Part shown: piece by piece, positions 6,328 through 13,339 of the stretch
Layout of the letters: every line of letters starts with the position of its first letter
Numbering within the stretch: the first letter of the stretch is position 1
From: DATCJU01 sp036562635
GTDB lineage: Bacteria > Actinomycetota > Actinomycetes > Mycobacteriales > Pseudonocardiaceae
Assembly (NCBI GenBank): GCA_036562635.1
Contig: DATCJU010000112.1
Location: 1-19,968, forward strand
DNA: 19,968 bases
Direction: 5' to 3'
Program-made: the position numbers and the translations under genes
Notes under the pieces: generated by a model
Seen by the model: the letters and a program-made list of their open reading frames with translations, nothing else
What the model was told of the DNA's origin: nothing
The model's database searches: none

Positions 6328-7968
6328 GTGAGCAGTGCTACGGAGCCGATCGGTCAGCCCTCGAGCGGCGAGGCGGACATCCACACGACCGCCGGCAAGC
6401 TCGCCGACCTGTACCGACGATACGACGAGGCGGTACACGCCGGCTCGGCTCGAGCCGTGGAGAAGCAGCACGCCAAGGGCAAGAAGACAGCCCGGGAGCG
6501 GATCGACATGCTGCTGGACCCGGGCTCGTTCGTCGAGCTGGACGCGCTGGCCCGGCACCGTTCCACCAACTTCGGGCTGGAGAAGACCCGCCCCTACGGC
6601 GACGGCGTGGTCACCGGGTACGGCACCGTCGACGGCCGCCCGGTCTGTGTGTTCGCCCAGGACTTCACGGTCTTCGGCGGTTCGCTGGGCGAGGTGTTCG
6701 GCGAGAAGATCGTCAAGGTCATGGACCTGGCGATGAAGATGGGGTGCCCGGTCATCGGCATCAACGACTCCGGTGGCGCCCGGATCCAGGAGGGCGTGGT
6801 CTCGCTCGGCCTCTACGGCGAGATCTTCCACCGCAACGTGCGGGCCTCCGGGGTGGTCCCGCAGATCTCGCTGATCATGGGCCCGTGCGCGGGTGGTGCG
6901 GTCTACTCGCCGGCCATCACCGACTTCACGGTGATGGTGGACCAGACCTCGCACATGTTCATCACCGGTCCGGACGTGATCAAGACCGTGACCGGCGAGG
7001 ACGTCGGGTTCGAGGAACTGGGCGGTGCGCGGACCCACAACACCCGGTCGGGCAACGCGCACTACCTGGCCTCCGACGAGGAGGACGCCATCTCCTACGT
7101 CAAGGCCCTGCTGTCCTACCTGCCCAGCAACAACCTGTCCGAGCCCCCGGTCTTCGAGGGGGACGACACCGGTGACGCCGCCATCGCCGAGTCGATCACC
7201 GACACGGACCGCGAGCTGGACACCCTGGTGCCCGACTCGGCGAACCAGCCGTACGACATGCACGAGGTGATCACCCGCGTGCTGGACGGCGGGGAGTTCC
7301 TGGAGGTCCAGGAGCTGTTCGCGCCGAACATCATCGTGGGCTTCGGCCGGGTGGAGGGGCACAGCGTCGGCGTGGTCGCCAACCAGCCGACCCAGTTCGC
7401 CGGTTGCCTGGACATCGCGGCCAGCGAGAAGGCCGCCCGGTTCGTGCGCACCTGCGACGCGTTCAACATCCCGGTGCTCACCTTCGTGGACGTCCCGGGC
7501 TTCCTGCCCGGGACCGACCAGGAGTGGAACGGCATCATCCGGCGCGGCGCGAAGCTGATCTACGCCTACGCCGAGGCCACCGTCCCGAAGGTCACCGTGA
7601 TCACCCGTAAGGCGTACGGCGGCGCCTACGACGTCATGGGGTCCAAGCACCTGGGTGCCGACGTGAACCTGGCCTGGCCGACCGCCCAGATCGCGGTGAT
7701 GGGCGCCCAGGGTGCGGTGAACATCCTCTACCGGCGCCAGCTCGCCGAGGCCGCCGAACGCGGTGAGGACGTCGCGGCGCTGCGGGCCCGGCTGCAGCAG
7801 GAGTACGAGGACACCCTGTGCAACCCGTACGTGGCCGCCGAGCGCGGTTACGTCGACGCGGTGATCCCGCCGTCCTACACCCGGGGCTACGTGGCGCGTG
7901 CCCTGCGCATGCTGCGGACCAAGCGGGAGACCCTGCCGCCGAAGAAGCACGGCAACATTCCGCTGTGA
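6328..7968 (+). CDS. accD5: Acyl-CoA (propionyl/acetyl-CoA) carboxylase beta subunit, carboxyltransferase
   Basis: This 546-aa carboxyltransferase moves the carboxyl group from carboxybiotin to acyl-CoA, giving (methyl)malonyl-CoA for fatty and branched lipid synthesis. It aligns closely, from memory, with M. tuberculosis AccD5 and Streptomyces PccB. The N-terminal IHTTAGKLADLY, HAKGKKTARERI and GGSLGEVFGEKI are family signatures. The two oxyanion-hole regions are GPCAGGAVYSP (185-195) and KAYGGAYDVMGSK (428-440). D435 corresponds to the Asp associated with propionyl-CoA preference in S. coelicolor PccB, so a propionyl-CoA-accepting enzyme is inferred. It ends in the typical PPKKHGNIPL. The start is GTG 6328, giving the standard family length; the frame stays open far upstream but that part is not coding. 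accE5 follows 50 bp later. Confidence 0.96.
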   Translation: MSSATEPIGQPSSGEADIHTTAGKLADLYRRYDEAVHAGSARAVEKQHAKGKKTARERIDMLLDPGSFVELDALARHRSTNFGLEKTRPYGDGVVTGYGTVDGRPVCVFAQDFTVFGGSLGEVFGEKIVKVMDLAMKMGCPVIGINDSGGARIQEGVVSLGLYGEIFHRNVRASGVVPQISLIMGPCAGGAVYSPAITDFTVMVDQTSHMFITGPDVIKTVTGEDVGFEELGGARTHNTRSGNAHYLASDEEDAISYVKALLSYLPSNNLSEPPVFEGDDTGDAAIAESITDTDRELDTLVPDSANQPYDMHEVITRVLDGGEFLEVQELFAPNIIVGFGRVEGHSVGVVANQPTQFAGCLDIAASEKAARFVRTCDAFNIPVLTFVDVPGFLPGTDQEWNGIIRRGAKLIYAYAEATVPKVTVITRKAYGGAYDVMGSKHLGADVNLAWPTAQIAVMGAQGAVNILYRRQLAEAAERGEDVAALRARLQQEYEDTLCNPYVAAERGYVDAVIPPSYTRGYVARALRMLRTKRETLPPKKHGNIPL

Positions 7969-7976
7969 CCTCCGGT

Positions 7977-7999
7977 ACCGGCGGGTGACGCGCGCCGGT
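7977..7999 (+). other. Small hairpin between accD5 and accE5
   Basis: ACCGGCG (7977-7983) and CGCCGGT (7993-7999) form a perfect 7-bp stem with a 9-nt loop. It may stabilise the accD5 mRNA or adjust the subunit ratio between beta and epsilon. Confidence 0.35.
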
Positions 8000-8018
8000 C
8001 CTGACCCGAAAGGACGCC

Positions 8019-8246
8019 ATGGACGAGCAGTCGAGGCAGCCGCTGCTGCAGGTGGTGCGCGGTAACCCCGACAGCGCCGAGCTGGCGGCGCTCACCGTGG
8101 TCGTGGCCGGGCTGGCGGCCTCCGCCTCCGAGGCCGACCGGGACGAGTCACGGCCGGCCTCGAGGTGGGTGGACCGTGCCGCGCTGATGCGCCGTCCGCT
8201 GCAGCCGGGTCCCGGCGCCTGGCGGGCCTCCGCCCTCCCCTGCTGA
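8019..8246 (+). CDS. accE5: Acyl-CoA carboxylase epsilon subunit
   Basis: This 75-aa protein matches the actinobacterial acyl-CoA carboxylase epsilon family (AccE/PccE). It has the N-terminal LLQVVRGNPDSAELAALTVV signature, a variable polar middle, and the conserved C-terminal W50 with PGAWRASALP. The epsilon subunit helps the alpha and beta subunits associate and raises activity. The ATG has an AAAGGA SD at suitable spacing. It lies directly after accD5, and the large hairpin at 8254-8321 follows its stop within 8 bp, so the two form a closed bicistronic unit. Confidence 0.92.
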   Translation: MDEQSRQPLLQVVRGNPDSAELAALTVVVAGLAASASEADRDESRPASRWVDRAALMRRPLQPGPGAWRASALPC

Positions 8247-8253
8247 CGATCGG

Positions 8254-8321
8254 AACCGGCCCGTGGCGGCCCGGTGCTGCCGGAGGGCGCTCCGGTGGTG
8301 CCGGGCCGCCCCGGGCCGGTT
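8254..8321 (+). terminator. Very long GC-rich hairpin terminator of accD5-accE5
   Basis: Three nested perfect stems share one axis: AACCGGCCCG (8254-8263) with CGGGCCGGTT (8312-8321), GGCGGCCCGG (8265-8274) with CCGGGCCGCC (8301-8310), and CCGGAG with CTCCGG at the tip (8280-8295). About 26 paired bases result. It begins 8 bp after the accE5 stop. Confidence 0.75.
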
Positions 8322-8566
8322 TCTCCGGGCCGACGCACGAGAACGGTCACGGCGCGGGCCCGACGGGCCCCTCCCGCACCCGGTGGCCGAGTGACGGCTC
8401 ACCCGATCACCCCTCGTGTCACTCGAAGGAGTGATCAGCCGTTAGGCGAGCCACAAAGTGCGTCATTGATGTTCGCTCCTCGTCAGGATTGGGCCATGTC
8501 ATCCGCGGCCGCCACCCCAGGCGTGCGGTGCGGCGGGCGGCACCAATCCGAGGAGATCAGACAGGG
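8322..8566. other. Intergenic leader of the STAS gene
   Basis: No gene is supported here. TCACTC (8419-8424) and GAGTGA (8429-8434) form a 6-bp hairpin. It competes with an outer GATCAC (8405-8410)/GTGATC (8431-8436) pairing. No SigB/SigF-like promoter (GTTT...GGGTAT) was found. Confidence 0.4.
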
Positions 8567-8923
8567 ATGACGATCGACCGACTCGTCTCCGACGCAACCC
8601 ACCCGAACAGCCCCGCCCGCTGCGCCGAGAGCACCGTGGAGGGCACGAAGGGCACCATCGCCCTCCGAGGCGAGATCGACGACAGCAACGCCGAACAGCT
8701 CCGTCAGGTGGTCGACGACCTCCTCGCCACCGGGGTCACCACCGTCGTGGCGGACTTCCGTGCGGTGACCTTCTTCGACTCCTCCTGTCTGGGCGTTCTC
8801 GTGTACGCGCACAGGGCGCTCGGTGAGCGTGGGGGCACCCTCACCGTCGTGAACACGAGCGCCTACGGCAGGAAGATCTTCCGGATCACCGGCCTGGCCT
8901 CGCTCCTCGACGTCGAGGACTGA
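8567..8923 (+). CDS. STAS-domain anti-sigma factor antagonist
   Basis: This 118-aa protein is a single STAS domain of the SpoIIAA/RsbV class, which binds an anti-sigma kinase and frees a sigma factor until a conserved Ser is phosphorylated. The visible core is GTIALRGEIDDSNAEQLRQV, then TTVVADFRAVTFF and the phospho-site DSSCLGVLV, with D71-S72-S73. The usual sequence is DSSGLG; here the Gly is C74. A polar 20-residue N-terminal extension precedes the domain. The ATG at 8567 follows a purine-rich GAGGAGATC. No RsbW-like kinase or sigma gene is adjacent, so it is an orphan. The family is sure; the partner is unknown. Confidence 0.9.
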   Translation: MTIDRLVSDATHPNSPARCAESTVEGTKGTIALRGEIDDSNAEQLRQVVDDLLATGVTTVVADFRAVTFFDSSCLGVLVYAHRALGERGGTLTVVNTSAYGRKIFRITGLASLLDVED

Positions 8924-8977
8924 CCGCGGGATGCGGGCGCGCCCCGACGACCGGGACGCGCCCGTACCCCGCGGTCA
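8921..8977. terminator. Bidirectional hairpin that includes both flanking stop codons
   Basis: TGACCGCGGG (8921-8930) pairs perfectly with CCCGCGGTCA (8968-8977), and CGGGCGCG (8934-8941) with CGCGCCCG (8957-8964). A CCC/GGG pairing lies near the loop. The first TGA is the STAS gene stop and the last TCA is the complement of the opposite gene's stop, so one hairpin can end both convergent transcripts. Confidence 0.8.
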
Positions 8978-9499
8978 GGCGGGTGGCTGCTCCGACAGCA
9001 CCGAGGCCGACCGGGTACCACTCAGCGAGGCGGCCGAGACGCGGACCCCGCCCCGTCCCGGGGTGGCCTGCTCGGGAATCGCCACCCGGTCGATCCGGTC
9101 GATCCGAGCCGCCACGTCCTCCGGCGTGGCCCCGCCCGTCAGCCACTCACCGACCACCAGCAGCGGGTGTCGTCCACCATGCGCCCCGGTGCGCTCGGCC
9201 AACCGCTCGGCCAGGCGCAGCACCTCCCTCGAGCGGGTGGCGTGCACCCGACGCGACCACGGATCGAGCACCCACTGCTCGACGTCCCCCGGGAACGGCT
9301 CGAACCCGTGGCAGCGCAACGCGTCACGGAACACCGGTGCCCCGGGAGCAACCCCGTCCGCGCCCTCCAGCCACAGCAGCAGAACCCGGGACGTGGCGGG
9401 CCGCTGCGCGAAGGCGTCCCTGACCGCCATCACCCAGTGCTGGCTCGTACGGCGCGCGAGCGACACGGTCACCACCAGGTTGTCGATCTCGCTCCACAT
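8975..9499 (-). CDS. Hypothetical protein, unrecognised family
   Basis: I do not recognise this 174-aa protein. The ATG at 9499 has a very strong SD (GGGGAGG, 5 nt away), which sets the start and rules out the longer upstream frame. It opens with MWSEIDNLVVTVSLARRTSQ and has an alternating hydrophobic segment (SRVLLLWLEG), a tryptophan-containing WVLDPWSRRVHATRSREVL stretch and HPLLVVGEWLTGGATPEDV. It ends in a Ser/Gly-rich tail of about 35 residues. No signal peptide, membrane helix or metal-binding cysteine cluster is visible, so it is probably a cytosolic alpha/beta protein. It converges on the STAS gene, sharing the terminator hairpin, and lies 258 bp downstream of the isomerase-like gene on the same strand. 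Confidence 0.75.
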   Translation of the reverse strand: MWSEIDNLVVTVSLARRTSQHWVMAVRDAFAQRPATSRVLLLWLEGADGVAPGAPVFRDALRCHGFEPFPGDVEQWVLDPWSRRVHATRSREVLRLAERLAERTGAHGGRHPLLVVGEWLTGGATPEDVAARIDRIDRVAIPEQATPGRGGVRVSAASLSGTRSASVLSEQPPA

Positions 9500-9757
9500 A
9501 CGGCCTCCCCTCTTCCCTGCGCAGGTCCCTGCTCGGGTCGAGGCCACCGGGCCACGGGAGCGACGACCACGACACGGCTCCGGCGCGTACGTCCACAGGT
9601 CACCCGGAGGCACACGGGGCGGGCCGCTCACGCACGGTCCCGCCGACGCGGTGCCCGCAGCCGGGTGATCCTGCACCTCGGTGCCGGGCCGCGTACCGGG
9701 GTGCGTCCTGTCCCACCGCTGCCGAGCCCGGTGACGGAAACCGGGCGTCGGGCGGGC
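9500..9757. other. 258-bp intergenic spacer
   Basis: Nothing coding is supported between the isomerase-like gene and the 174-aa gene. The right end carries the hairpin at 9726-9746. The left end carries the SD of the 174-aa gene. Confidence 0.5.
9726..9746 (-). terminator. Hairpin after the isomerase/SnoaL fusion gene
   Basis: GCCCGGT (9726-9732) and ACCGGGC (9740-9746) form a perfect 7-bp stem with a 7-nt loop, 12 bp past the stop of the minus-strand gene. An alternative pairing, GAGCCCG with CGGGCTC (9753-9759), overlaps the stop codon. Confidence 0.5.
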
Positions 9758-10681
9758 TCAACCCTTGACGTAGGACAGTTTCTCGGCGACCTTGCCGTCA
9801 CGGACGCGGAACACGTCCGCCCCACGCACGCTCCCGTACGAGCCGTCGGGGTTGCGCCAGGTATGGCGCCAGCGCTGCACCACCCGGTCCTGGCAGGTCA
9901 ACAGCTCCTCCACCTCGAACCGCGGCTCGCTGGTCCCCTCGAACAGCTCCTCCCACACCCGGCGCACCGCAGCGGCACCCTCGTACCGCCGGCCGTCGGG
10001 TGCAGGGCCGGTGGACTCGAACACGCAGTCCTCGGTCATGGTAGCCATCACCGCGTCCACGTCGCAGCGATCGAGAGCGGCGTTGAACCGCAGCACCGCA
10101 CCGAGCACCGGATTCCACCGGGGGTCACGTCCGAACGCGGCCAGCAGTTTGTCCTGCAACGAGGCCCCGGTGGGCAGTTCCACCCGCGGCCCGATGATCC
10201 CCGCAGCACGGTAGGCGTCCTCGTGCGCGGTGAACCAGGCCGCGCACTCGGCGACGAGCTCGGCGTCCAGTCGGGGATCGGCCTCGACGGCCACCGCCAG
10301 GTCCCAGGCGTGCACCAGGTGGTCGGTGGCGAGCTGGCGCAGGTACTCCTTGGCGTCCTCGTCGCCGTAGGACAGGTGCACCCGGCCGTCCAGGGCTCCC
10401 GGGGTGTCCACCGCGGCCAGGGCCTCCCGGGCCGCCGCGAGGACCGCGGCCGTCGGGTTCTCCCCGAGCAGGTCGCCGTCGAACCGGTCGCCGACCTCCT
10501 CGACGGTGGCGCCGGCGAGCAACGGTACGGTCCACCGGTTCTCGGAGACCAGGTGGTTGACCAGGGTGCGAACGTCCCACTCCACGCAGGGGGTGGGCAG
10601 GTGCCACTGGTCGGGACGGATCCGGCGCGCGTACCGGAGGAACTCCTCCACCGCCCTCCGGTGCAGCTCGATCACGTTCAT
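9758..10681 (-). CDS. TIGR03086-type mycothiol-dependent isomerase-like domain fused to a SnoaL-like domain
   Basis: This 307-aa protein has two parts. Residues 1-185 match the DinB/MDMPI (maleylpyruvate isomerase N-terminal, TIGR03086) fold, opening with LHRRAVEEFLRYARRIRPDQW and containing the PTPCVEWDVRTLVNHL box. Candidate metal ligands are H43, D120 and H124 (D-x3-H); family members use His/Glu/His, so Asp replaces Glu. Residues 193-307 look like an NTF2/SnoaL domain (LRFNAALDRCDVDAVMATM, then FRVRDGKVAEKLSYVKG). Such proteins are usually thiol (mycothiol)-dependent transferases or isomerases; the substrate here is unknown. The ATG at 10681 has a GGGGAG SD and was chosen over an upstream in-frame start. 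It is divergent from maf. Confidence 0.8.
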   Translation of the reverse strand: MNVIELHRRAVEEFLRYARRIRPDQWHLPTPCVEWDVRTLVNHLVSENRWTVPLLAGATVEEVGDRFDGDLLGENPTAAVLAAAREALAAVDTPGALDGRVHLSYGDEDAKEYLRQLATDHLVHAWDLAVAVEADPRLDAELVAECAAWFTAHEDAYRAAGIIGPRVELPTGASLQDKLLAAFGRDPRWNPVLGAVLRFNAALDRCDVDAVMATMTEDCVFESTGPAPDGRRYEGAAAVRRVWEELFEGTSEPRFEVEELLTCQDRVVQRWRHTWRNPDGSYGSVRGADVFRVRDGKVAEKLSYVKG

Positions 10682-10821
10682 GGCGATCTCCCCGCGGCCG
10701 CGCACTCGTGCCCCCGATCACACTACGCCGTACCCACGGCCGTCGCCGGGCACGACCACCACCCGGGCGACGCTCCACGTGCCACCGGGACCGCACGCGG
10801 CCGACGTTAGGGTGGAGAACC

Positions 10822-11457
10822 GTGCGTTTCGTGCTCGCTTCGGCCTCACCCGCCCGGCTGGCCGTGCTGCGCGCGGCCGGTGTGGACCCGATCGTCGAGG
10901 TGTCCGGTGTGGACGAGGACGCCGTGGCGGCCTCGCTGGTGAACCCCACCTCCGCCGAACTGGTGACCGCCCTGGCCGCGGCGAAGGCCGACGCCGTGGT
11001 GGAACGGGTGGCCGCCGCCCACCCGGACGCGGTCGTCGTGGGCTGCGACTCGATGCTGGTCGTGTCGGGCCCCTCCGGTACCGAGGTGGTGGGCAAGCCG
11101 GGCACCCCGGAGCGGGCCCGGGAACGCTGGAAGCAGAACGCCGGCGGGACCGGCGAGCTGATCACCGGGCACGCGGTGGTCCGACTGGCCGGTGGGCGAC
11201 CGGTCCGACGGGCCCAGGGCAGTGAGAGCACCGTCATCCGGTTCGGCAGTCCCTCGGACGCCGAGCTGGACGCCTACCTGGCCACCGGCGAGCCCCTGGC
11301 GGTGGCCGGTGGCTTCACCCTGGACGGTTACGGAGGGTGGTTCGTCGAGGGCGTGGACGGCGACCCGTCCAGCGTGATCGGCATCAGCCTCCCGCTCACC
11401 CGGCGTCTGTTGGCCGAGGTGGGCCTGAGTGTGATCGACTTCTGGCGACGCGGCTGA
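10822..11457 (+). CDS. maf: Maf-family nucleoside triphosphate pyrophosphatase
   Basis: This 211-aa protein is a Maf/YhdE-family enzyme, which hydrolyses nucleoside triphosphates (often modified or pyrimidine NTPs) to monophosphates. The N-terminal ASASPARL (6-13) is the family's SxSPxR motif. GCDSML (74-79) holds the catalytic Asp (D76), followed by GKP (91-93) and the GYGGWFVEGVDGDPSSVIG signature near the C-terminus. The GTG at 10822 has GGTGGAG just upstream. In mycobacteria maf follows accE5 directly; here about 2.3 kb intervenes, but accA3 is still downstream. Confidence 0.93.
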   Translation: MRFVLASASPARLAVLRAAGVDPIVEVSGVDEDAVAASLVNPTSAELVTALAAAKADAVVERVAAAHPDAVVVGCDSMLVVSGPSGTEVVGKPGTPERARERWKQNAGGTGELITGHAVVRLAGGRPVRRAQGSESTVIRFGSPSDAELDAYLATGEPLAVAGGFTLDGYGGWFVEGVDGDPSSVIGISLPLTRRLLAEVGLSVIDFWRRG

Positions 11458-11569
11458 GATCCCACACCCTGACACCGCCCCAGGTCACCCTTGAATACTC
11501 CGGGTGATCTCTGTCACCCTTGTGGGGGTCAGGGAAGTTCCCGACTTCCTCTCGGGTTTGCAGTCAGCG
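11458..11569. promoter_or_regulatory. Promoter region of the leader peptide/symporter unit
   Basis: TCACCCTTG occurs twice (11485-11493 and 11514-11522), 29 bp apart, with the inverted half-site GGGTGA (11502-11507) between; GGGTGA and the second TCACCC form a 6-bp hairpin. A weak promoter may be CTGACA (11469-11474) with GAATAC (11493-11498). GGGAA-G-TTCCC (11532-11542) is a further small palindrome. The maf stop is at 11457, so a terminator role is also possible. Confidence 0.4.
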
Positions 11570-11647
11570 ATGAACACTGGGTGGCTTCTTACCGAGCGCC
11601 TGCACGTCGACCTGCGACGGCAGGCCAGCGCGGTCTGTCGCGGCTGA
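11570..11647 (+). CDS. Putative cysteine-type leader peptide upstream of the symporter
   Basis: An ATG at 11570 opens a 25-codon frame ending at TGA 11645-11647. The product contains LTERLHVDLRRQASAVCRG at its C-terminus. From memory, short actinobacterial 'putative leader peptides' upstream of sulfate, cysteine and other sulfur genes share an R-L/H-H-V-D-L-x-R-x-x-S-A-x-C pattern with one terminal Cys, and this frame fits it. A ribosome pausing at the Cys codon could control the downstream gene. There is no strong SD. The leader ends 168 bp before the symporter start, with a hairpin (11778-11796) in between. Confidence 0.7.
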   Translation: MNTGWLLTERLHVDLRRQASAVCRG

Positions 11648-11777
11648 CACGGACCTTCTTCCCCCAGCGCCGCGTTCCACGACGCCCACCCGGACACCCT
11701 CGTCTCCCGCCGGACGCCCGGCAGGGCCGGCAACCGCTCGGTCCGGGCAGGGCACCTCTCCACCCACCCCCACCCCT

Positions 11778-11796
11778 GCACGCCCGGCGGGCGTGC
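11778..11796 (+). promoter_or_regulatory. Hairpin just upstream of the symporter SD
   Basis: GCACGCCC (11778-11785) and GGGCGTGC (11789-11796) form a perfect 8-bp stem with a 3-nt loop, ending 10 bp before the GGAG SD of the symporter. The placement fits an attenuator or translation-control hairpin working with the leader peptide. Confidence 0.5.
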
Positions 11797-11815
11797 CGCC
11801 TCATGGAGTCGGCAA

Positions 11816-13144
11816 GTGCTCAGTGCCATCAGGAAGATCCCGTTCGGTGCCCAGGTCATCGCCGGCCTGGTGCTCGGCGTCGCCCTCGGACTCGTCGCCC
11901 GGGTCACCGAGACGAGCTGGCTGGCGACCACCCTGTCCACCATCGGCAGCACCTTCGTCCAGCTGCTCAAGATCGCCGTGATCCCCCTGGTGTTCACCGC
12001 GATCGTGGTGAGCATCGCCAACCTGCGTGGTATCGGGGGCGGTCCCGGTACGGTGGCCCGGCTGGGCGGGAAGACCCTGCTGTGGTTCGCCATCACCTCG
12101 CTGATCGCCGTGATCGTCGGCATGGCGGTCGGTCTGCTCACCAACCCCGGCCGGGGTGTCGACCTGCCGGTCGACCCCGACTACCAGCCCAAGAGCCAGG
12201 GCGGCTGGCTGGACTTCCTCACCGGCATCGTCCCGACCAACCCGGTGGCCGCCTTCGCCGAGGGCGAGGTACTCCAGATCGTCTTCCTGGCCATCGTCGC
12301 CGGTGTCGCGGCCTACCGGGTCGGGGAAAAGGCCGAGCCGTTCCTGGCCTTCAACCGTTCCCTGCTGGAGATCGTGCAGAAGGCCCTGTGGTGGGTGATC
12401 CGGCTCGCCCCGCTGGGCACCCTGGGCCTGATCGGCAACGCCACCGCCAAGTACGGGTTCACCCTGCTGCGTCCGCTGGCCACCTTCGCCACCGCGGTCT
12501 ACATCGGCTGCGCCCTGGTGCTGTTCGTGGTCTACCCGCTGCTGCTGAAGTTCGTCGGCCGGGTCAACCCGCTGAAGTTCTTCAGCAACACCTGGCCCGC
12601 CCTGCAGCTCGCCTTCGTGTCCCGCTCCTCGGTGGGCACGCTGCCGGTGAGCCAGAAGATGACCATCGAGAACCTGGGCGTGCAGCGTGAGTACGCCAGC
12701 TTCGCGGTTCCGCTGGGAGCCACCACCAAGATGGACGGCTGCGCCGCGGTCTACCCCGCGATCGCCGCGATCTTCGTGGCCCAGGTGTTCGGCGTCCCGC
12801 TGGACCTGACCGACTACCTGCTGATCGCCTTCGTCTCGGTGGTCGGGTCGGCGGCCACGGCGGGTCTGACCGGTGCGATCGTCATGCTCACCCTCACCCT
12901 GTCCACGCTGGGTCTGCCGCTGGCCGGTGTCGGTCTGATCATCGCCATCGACCCGATCCTGGACATGATGCGCACCATGACCAACGTGGCCGGCCAGATG
13001 GTGGTCCCGGTCCTGGTGGCCCGCAGCGAGAACATCCTCGACGAGAAGGTCTACGCCGCACCGCGGCGCGAGGTGTTCGCCGAGGCCGACGAGCAGGAGG
13101 GCGACGCCGGACGTCCGGGCTCGCCGCAGCCCGCCACCGCCTGA
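11816..13144 (+). CDS. Dicarboxylate/amino acid:cation symporter (DAACS family)
   Basis: This 442-aa multispanning protein belongs to the GltP/DctA (DAACS, SLC1-like) family, which takes up amino acids or dicarboxylates with Na+ or H+. Visible features are SRSSVGTLP in hairpin HP1 (269-277), the TM7 motif KMDGCA (305-310; usually NMDGT), and TM8 D383, R386, T387 and N390. These have the spacing of GltPh D394/R397/T398/N401. The Arg retained at 386 normally contacts a side-chain carboxylate. The C-terminal 35 residues are polar and cytoplasmic. The GTG at 11816 has a GGAG SD 8 nt upstream. The leader peptide suggests control by a sulfur amino acid, so cystine is a candidate beside glutamate/aspartate or C4-dicarboxylates; the sequence does not decide. 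Confidence 0.9.
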   Translation: MLSAIRKIPFGAQVIAGLVLGVALGLVARVTETSWLATTLSTIGSTFVQLLKIAVIPLVFTAIVVSIANLRGIGGGPGTVARLGGKTLLWFAITSLIAVIVGMAVGLLTNPGRGVDLPVDPDYQPKSQGGWLDFLTGIVPTNPVAAFAEGEVLQIVFLAIVAGVAAYRVGEKAEPFLAFNRSLLEIVQKALWWVIRLAPLGTLGLIGNATAKYGFTLLRPLATFATAVYIGCALVLFVVYPLLLKFVGRVNPLKFFSNTWPALQLAFVSRSSVGTLPVSQKMTIENLGVQREYASFAVPLGATTKMDGCAAVYPAIAAIFVAQVFGVPLDLTDYLLIAFVSVVGSAATAGLTGAIVMLTLTLSTLGLPLAGVGLIIAIDPILDMMRTMTNVAGQMVVPVLVARSENILDEKVYAAPRREVFAEADEQEGDAGRPGSPQPATA

Positions 13145-13158
13145 CCCCACCACCTCAC

Positions 13159-13188
13159 GGGGGCCTTCCGCCACGGCGGGAGGCCCCC
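13159..13188 (+). terminator. Terminator hairpin after the symporter gene
   Basis: GGGGGCCTTCCGCC (13159-13172) pairs with GGCGGGAGGCCCCC (13175-13188) apart from one G-U wobble, leaving a tight loop. It starts 15 bp after the symporter stop. Confidence 0.8.
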
Positions 13189-13339
13189 GGGTCGTCGAGG
13201 CGGCCCGAACGTGAGCTGCCTCTCCGCCGAGGCCCACCCCCCGCCTCATAGACTCGCCCCGAACCATCGACGCAGCTCCGTCGCTCAGGCACCACGAGGC
13301 GTCGCACGAGCGAGCAGGCGTAACACGAGGAGGTAGGCG

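Noticed and set aside
6313..7950. Open minus-strand frame of 545 codons
   Set aside because: It mirrors accD5 exactly, and its composition (Gly/His/Val/Asp) is typical of an antisense frame.
9167..10810. Open plus-strand frame of 547 codons
   Set aside because: It is antisense to the isomerase/SnoaL fusion and the 174-aa protein, which have strong SDs.
11491..12690. 399-codon plus-strand frame overlapping the symporter
   Set aside because: Out of frame with the symporter's hairpin and TM motifs; Pro/Arg-rich, with no start signal.
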